Shown: piece by piece, positions 14,630 to 18,345 of the stretch
How positions within the stretch are numbered: position 1 is the first letter of the stretch
Layout: each line of letters starts with the position of its first letter
Source of the DNA: DATKXO01 sp035528995
GTDB taxonomy: Bacteria > Planctomycetota > Phycisphaerae > UBA1845
Length of the DNA stretch: 18,345 bases
Assembly: GCA_035528995.1 (NCBI GenBank)
Contig: DATKXO010000404.1
Span: forward strand, 1 to 18,345
Direction: 5' to 3'
Notes under the pieces: model-generated
The model's input: only the letters and a program-made list of their open reading frames with translations
Database searches by the model: none
Told to the model about the DNA's origin: nothing
Made by a program: the position numbers and the translations under genes

Positions 14630-15865
14630 ATGGATCGGACCGCACATCTGAACCTGGATTGTGGCCTGGAACTGGGGGTGGTGCCGCTGCCCGAGGCCCA
14701 GGTGGTGGCGGTGGAGTTGCGCGTCCTGGCGGGGGCGGCCGACGAGCCGGCCGAGAAGCTGGGACTGGCTCGGCTGATCCAGGAGACGATCAACAAGGGC
14801 ACGGAGCAGCGCGAGGGGCGGGCTCTTCTGGACGCGTTTGACGAGCTTGGGGCCTCAGTGGGGTCCTGGGCCGGGCGGGAGGCCACTGGGTTCAGCTTCG
14901 TGTGCCTGCCGGAGTTCGTCGAACGGGCGGTGGAGTTGCACGCGGAGTTCCTGCGCAGGCCGACCTTCCCTGAGGACGCTGTTCAGACTGCCCTGGCGCT
15001 GGCCGAGCAGGAGATGGCCGCGCTGGAGGATGACCCGCCGTCACTGGCGGACAAGCTGATCTCTCGCCAGGGATTTGGGCCCGTGCTGGGCCGGCATCCG
15101 CTGGGCGAGCGGGAGACGCTGGCTCGGATCGGGCGCGATGACCTGGTGGAGCACTGGCGGCGGACTTTCGCGACCGGGCGGATGCAGGTGACGGCGGCCG
15201 GGCCGGTCGAACCGGATGCCGTGGCCGCGATGATCGAGCGGCACCTGGCCGGTTTCGGCGACGGCGAGCGGACGGGTCGCGAGCGGTTCGAGTTCTCCTT
15301 CGCGCCGGCTCGCTCGCATCACTCCAAGGAACTCGAGCAGGAGCAGATCGCGATTTGTTTCCCATCGGCCGCGGTGACGGATGCCGATTTCCCGGTCGAG
15401 CGGGTGTTGCTGGGCGTGCTCTCCGGGGGGATGAGCGCCCGGCTTTTCACCGAGGTCCGTGAGAAGCAGGGGTTGGCCTATGACGTCCACGCGATGAACG
15501 ACAACCCGCGGGGCTGGGGGATGATCTTCGTCTCGGCGTCCTGCAAGCCGGATCGGGCCGAGACCACGTTTCGCACGCTGCTCCGCGAGATCGACCGACT
15601 GAGCGAAGACCTGACCGAAGACGAGCTGGACCGGGCCCGGTCGCGGATCATCGCCCGGGAGGAGACGCTGGCCGACCTGACCCGATCGCGCCGCAGCGCG
15701 TTGTCCTATGACCTGTTTCACCGCGGTCATCCGTTGTCCCTTGAGGAGAGGATCGAGCAGATTCGCGGGGTGACCGCAGACGATCTGTCGCGGTACCTGG
15801 CGGGGCACCCGCGCGATCGTCTCAGCATTCTGACTCTCGGCCCCCACGAACTGACCGATGTGTAG
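14630..15865 (+). CDS. M16 family peptidase homologue lacking the zinc motif (non-catalytic subunit)
   Basis: Pitrilysin-type (M16) fold, 411 aa, two homologous halves. At the position of the HxxEH zinc motif the sequence is GLARLIQETINKGT (45-58), so the three ligand positions are Arg48, Gln51 and Glu52, and it should not bind zinc. The C-terminal half keeps the substrate-binding R/Y signature: SGGMSARLF at 265-273 and VREKQGLAY at 276-284. This is the pattern of the non-catalytic partner in heterodimeric M16 enzymes such as mitochondrial processing peptidase alpha. I chose the ATG at 14630, with GAGG five bases upstream, over the TTG at 14591. The catalytic paralogue starts 27 bases after its stop, so both are very likely co-transcribed. 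It begins 54 bases after the phosphomannomutase homologue. There is no signal peptide, so a cytoplasmic site is expected. Confidence 0.88.
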   Translation: MDRTAHLNLDCGLELGVVPLPEAQVVAVELRVLAGAADEPAEKLGLARLIQETINKGTEQREGRALLDAFDELGASVGSWAGREATGFSFVCLPEFVERAVELHAEFLRRPTFPEDAVQTALALAEQEMAALEDDPPSLADKLISRQGFGPVLGRHPLGERETLARIGRDDLVEHWRRTFATGRMQVTAAGPVEPDAVAAMIERHLAGFGDGERTGRERFEFSFAPARSHHSKELEQEQIAICFPSAAVTDADFPVERVLLGVLSGGMSARLFTEVREKQGLAYDVHAMNDNPRGWGMIFVSASCKPDRAETTFRTLLREIDRLSEDLTEDELDRARSRIIAREETLADLTRSRRSALSYDLFHRGHPLSLEERIEQIRGVTADDLSRYLAGHPRDRLSILTLGPHELTDV

Positions 15866-15892
15866 GGAATCGACCGGCGGAGTGAGCGTCTG

Positions 15893-17140
15893 ATGAGCAC
15901 GGCAGATCGGTTCCACTTCCATACGCTGGACAACGGGCTGCGGATCGTGACGGAGCGCATGCCCGGTATTCGTTCGGCGGCGGCCGGCTTTCTGGCCCGG
16001 ACCGGCTCTCGGGACGAGGTCCCGGAACTGGCCGGCGTGTCGCACTTCCTGGAGCACATGTGCTTCAAAGGGACGGCCAAGCGGACCTGGGAGCAGATCA
16101 ACGTCGATTTCGACCGCATCGCGGCCGACTACAACGCCTTCACCAGCGAGGAGCGGACCTTCTACTACGGCTGGGTGCGCCACGAGGACGTCGGCAAGCA
16201 GATCGAACTGCTGAGCGACATGATGCGCTCGCGGCTGCCGAGTGCCGAGTTCGACATGGAGAAGAAGGTCGTGCTCGACGAGATCGCCCGGTCGAAGGAC
16301 CAGCTCATGCACGTGGCCTACGACCTGCACCACGAGAAGGTGTTCGCCGACCACGCCCTGAGCTGGCCGATCCTGGGCCACGACCGGACGGTGGGGGCCC
16401 TGACCCGCGACCAGATGCACAGTTACTTCGAGGCCCGGTACGCGCCGAACAACCTGGTGCTGATCGTGGCGGGCAACGTGGACCCGGCGCAGATCGTGGA
16501 GCATGCCGCGGAGTATTGCGGAAAGTGGCCCACCGGGCCGATCGGTCCGACTCGTACCGCGCCGGCGACGCGGGCGGGCACGGCCGTGCAGCAGATCGAG
16601 CGGTTCAACCAGCAGCTCATCGTTCTGAGCTTCGCGGCGCCGTCGGCGGCCGACCCGATGCATGAGACGGCCAACGCCGCGACGCAGATCCTGGGCGGGG
16701 CCAACTCTCGGTTTTTCTGGAACATCGTTCAGACGGGTCTGAGCCCGGACGCATCGTGCTATCGGCTGCCGTACAGCGACTGCGGCCGGCTGCTGCTGTG
16801 GGGCCAGACCGATCCGGACAAGTGCGAGGAGTTGGCCAAGGCCATGCAAACCGAGGCCGGGCGGATGTGTACAAGTAAGGTGGACGAGCACGAGGTGCAG
16901 CGGGTGAAGAACAAGCGTCGGACGTCGCTGGCCGTCGAGGCGGAAGCGCCGTACCACCGGCTGCTGCAGATCATGGACGACGTGGACCTGCGCGGCGAGC
17001 CGCGGACGATCGAACAGCGGCTGGCGGCGGTGGACGCGGTGACGGTGGACGGCATCGCGGAATACTTCGAGCGTTACTCGATCGACCGGGACGGGTTCTT
17101 CCTGAGTGTGGGGCCGCTGGACTGGCCGCCTGTGAACTGA
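15893..17140 (+). CDS. M16 family zinc metallopeptidase, catalytic subunit
   Basis: Zinc-dependent endopeptidase that probably cleaves peptides or small proteins inside the chamber formed with its partner. The 415-aa product begins with the usual LDNGLRIVTE (12-21) and carries HFLEHMCFKGT at 51-61: zinc ligands His51 and His55, catalytic Glu54. The distal glutamate ligand is Glu130 in VVLDEIARSKD (126-136). The spacing of 74 residues between His55 and Glu130 fits the family. In the C-terminal half GGANSRFFWNI (268-278) keeps the Arg, but the usual VRE..GLAY is replaced by VQTGLSPDASCY (279-290), so substrate binding may rely on the partner encoded just upstream. No signal peptide is present. 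The start is the ATG at 15893 with GGAG about 10 bases upstream. The membrane protein gene follows after 7 bases. Confidence 0.92.
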   Translation: MSTADRFHFHTLDNGLRIVTERMPGIRSAAAGFLARTGSRDEVPELAGVSHFLEHMCFKGTAKRTWEQINVDFDRIAADYNAFTSEERTFYYGWVRHEDVGKQIELLSDMMRSRLPSAEFDMEKKVVLDEIARSKDQLMHVAYDLHHEKVFADHALSWPILGHDRTVGALTRDQMHSYFEARYAPNNLVLIVAGNVDPAQIVEHAAEYCGKWPTGPIGPTRTAPATRAGTAVQQIERFNQQLIVLSFAAPSAADPMHETANAATQILGGANSRFFWNIVQTGLSPDASCYRLPYSDCGRLLLWGQTDPDKCEELAKAMQTEAGRMCTSKVDEHEVQRVKNKRRTSLAVEAEAPYHRLLQIMDDVDLRGEPRTIEQRLAAVDAVTVDGIAEYFERYSIDRDGFFLSVGPLDWPPVN

Positions 17141-17147
17141 CGGAGCG

Positions 17148-18182
17148 ATGAGCACGGGGGCAGACCAACTTCAAATCCGGCGGATCTACTCGTCGAGCCC
17201 GGCCAAGGCGGCGACCATCTCGGTGGCCGGGGCGGCGCGGGCCCGGTTCAGCGTGCTGGGGGTACTGCATCTGCTGGTTGCGGGAGTCTGGTTGTACGTG
17301 GCCTGGTGGCCGGCGGACCGGCTGATCATCACCAACCTGAGCACGACCGGCTTGATCCACCTGTCGGCCACCGGCGGGCTGGACGGGTTGTTTGGAAGTG
17401 CTCCGTCGAACGTGGCCAACCCGGCTCCGCCGGAAGGCACGGAGGCGGTGTACTTAAACGCCAAGACCGCACGGGGCGCACCCGACAAGGCGGCCAGGGC
17501 GGAGGCGCTGGCCGAAAGCGAGCGGACGTTGACGCGGATCGGCGTGACCATGGAGACGTGGTTCGTGCTGGTCACCATCGTTGGCGGCTGGCTGGCGCTG
17601 TGCGGGGGGGCGGCGGCCGCGGGAATTCCTGTCCTTGATGCGGGTAGGCGGCGGCAACTCCTTCGGGTGGCGATCGTTCTGGGGCTGGTGGCGGCCGGTA
17701 TCGCCATCAAGCTCTGGAAGGGGGGCTCTGGGGCGGCTTCTCCGCTGACCGTGGTCGAGATCGCGTTCGTGGCGGTGGTGATGCTCGTTGCGTGGTCGAT
17801 GGCGGTGGCCCTTCCGCGTCGTGCGGCCGGGCGGACGGCCGCGGTGCTGGGCTTGATCCTGATCGGCGGCATCGCGTTGACCGCGATGCAATACGGGCGG
17901 GGGTATCCGGCGGGCGCTCCGCGGGTGGCGGCCGCACTGGGCATGGTGATCGCGGCGCTGATCGGGGCCGTCGCGGCGCGCCGTCTGGTGGGTCTGCAAC
18001 GGGTGGCCGTGGTGATGGTGCTGCTGGCTGCCGTCGGCACGATGATCCTGCTCAAGATTGCCGGTTCGCTTGGCAGTGTTCACACGCACACGCTGGACGT
18101 CTCGACGTACGCCTGGGTGGGCGTGGTCCCGGCCTCCTACGCGGCGGCGTTGCTTGCGGCCCTGGCCCTTCGGCTGCGGTGA
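17148..18182 (+). CDS. Polytopic membrane protein of unknown function
   Basis: Not recognised. The 344-aa product has about eight hydrophobic segments near 34-53, 135-158, 171-189, 199-221, 229-246, 258-276, 284-303 and 321-342. A polar loop of about 80 residues lies between the first two (54-134); it is Ala/Thr/Gly-rich, then charged (about 104-130). Segments 2 to 8 are Ala/Val/Gly-rich. No transporter or enzyme motif is visible. The ATG at 17148 has GGAG only two bases upstream, so initiation may depend on coupling with the preceding gene, whose stop lies 7 bases away. Position suggests co-transcription with the two M16 subunits. A role as membrane anchor, substrate or partner of the peptidase is inference. 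Confidence 0.75.
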   Translation: MSTGADQLQIRRIYSSSPAKAATISVAGAARARFSVLGVLHLLVAGVWLYVAWWPADRLIITNLSTTGLIHLSATGGLDGLFGSAPSNVANPAPPEGTEAVYLNAKTARGAPDKAARAEALAESERTLTRIGVTMETWFVLVTIVGGWLALCGGAAAAGIPVLDAGRRRQLLRVAIVLGLVAAGIAIKLWKGGSGAASPLTVVEIAFVAVVMLVAWSMAVALPRRAAGRTAAVLGLILIGGIALTAMQYGRGYPAGAPRVAAALGMVIAALIGAVAARRLVGLQRVAVVMVLLAAVGTMILLKIAGSLGSVHTHTLDVSTYAWVGVVPASYAAALLAALALRLR

Positions 18183-18345
18183 CGGCGCGGTTGCAGATCA
18201 TCCGAGGAAAAGGTGTCAGGATGGAATGGCACTGCCGCTTATTTGACAAGGACTTGCGCCGGTTTGTCCCTTTTCTCCGTGAGTAGTTCGGCGCGAGCTT
18301 GAGCGCGTGGCTTGGTGAGCAGGTCGTGCGGCTTCGGACGACGCT
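18183..18345 (+). other. Downstream flank, with possible 21-codon ORF at 18221-18286
   Basis: No terminator follows the membrane protein. A short frame, ATG at 18221 to TAG at 18286, is preceded by GAGGAAAAGG (18204-18213) and encodes 21 residues rich in Arg, Phe and Leu. Without homologues its coding status cannot be judged. TTGACA at 18243-18248 has no suitable -10 at 16-18 bases, so I do not call a promoter. The window ends before any further gene is clear. Confidence 0.25.

Noticed and set aside
12464..14647. Minus-strand open frame of 727 codons
   Set aside because: It is antisense to the CapD-like and mutase genes, which have clear family motifs. Long antisense frames are common in GC-rich DNA, and its translation is His/Arg/Pro-rich without motifs.
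15041..17155. Minus-strand open frame of 704 codons
   Set aside because: Antisense to the two M16 genes; low-complexity His/Arg/Gln/Pro composition, no recognisable domain.
18243..18248. TTGACA as a -35 box
   Set aside because: No acceptable -10 hexamer occurs at 16-18 bases downstream.
1..18345. CRISPR array, tRNA, rRNA or transposase genes
   Set aside because: No regularly spaced repeats, no cloverleaf-like sequence with CCA end, no rRNA signature and no transposase or integrase motif were seen in any frame.

Overview
The window is GC-rich DNA, apparently bacterial chromosome. It carries twelve convincing protein genes, mostly short transcription units on both strands. I see no rRNA, tRNA, CRISPR array, phage gene or transposase gene. 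Several traits suggest Planctomycetota, possibly near Phycisphaerae: high GC, many secreted proteins of unknown family, weak Shine-Dalgarno sites at several genes, and a diverged phosphomannomutase with a Cys-containing N-terminus. This lineage call is inference, not demonstrated.

Left part (1-5,400): a large single-domain malic enzyme (+) ends in a clear intrinsic terminator and faces a small membrane protein of DUF5658 type (-). Across a 371-bp divergent gap with a striking AT-rich palindrome lies a long-chain all-E polyprenyl diphosphate synthase (+), probably for quinone side chains or lipid carriers. It converges on a two-gene minus-strand unit, read from 5959 down to 4201. That unit encodes an 18-cysteine secreted protein followed by a larger exported protein of unknown family, and has a good sigma70-like promoter.

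Middle part (5,960-10,800): a 676-bp stretch without genes holds an element-like structure with 17-bp imperfect inverted ends and a 21-bp-stem hairpin. A GT-C type membrane glycosyltransferase (-) follows. Divergent from it is a cysteine-free helical exported protein with a near-textbook promoter, then an exported protein with a TPR-like C-terminal half under its own promoter and operator-like palindrome.

Right part (10,800-18,345): a surface-polysaccharide pair, a membrane-anchored CapD/PglF/WbpM-type nucleotide-sugar dehydratase/epimerase and a diverged phosphomannomutase-superfamily protein. A tight cluster follows of two M16 peptidase paralogues and an 8-TM protein. One M16 paralogue has lost the zinc site but keeps the C-terminal R/Y motif. 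The other has the zinc site but a weakened R/Y motif. This looks like an obligate heterodimer built from complementary halves.

No single previously undescribed system is proven. The best candidates for follow-up are the complementary M16 pair with its membrane partner, the phosphomannomutase homologue with an altered phosphoserine loop and phosphate-binding loop, the cysteine-rich exported protein operon, and the hairpin element bounded by inverted repeats at 6082-6374.
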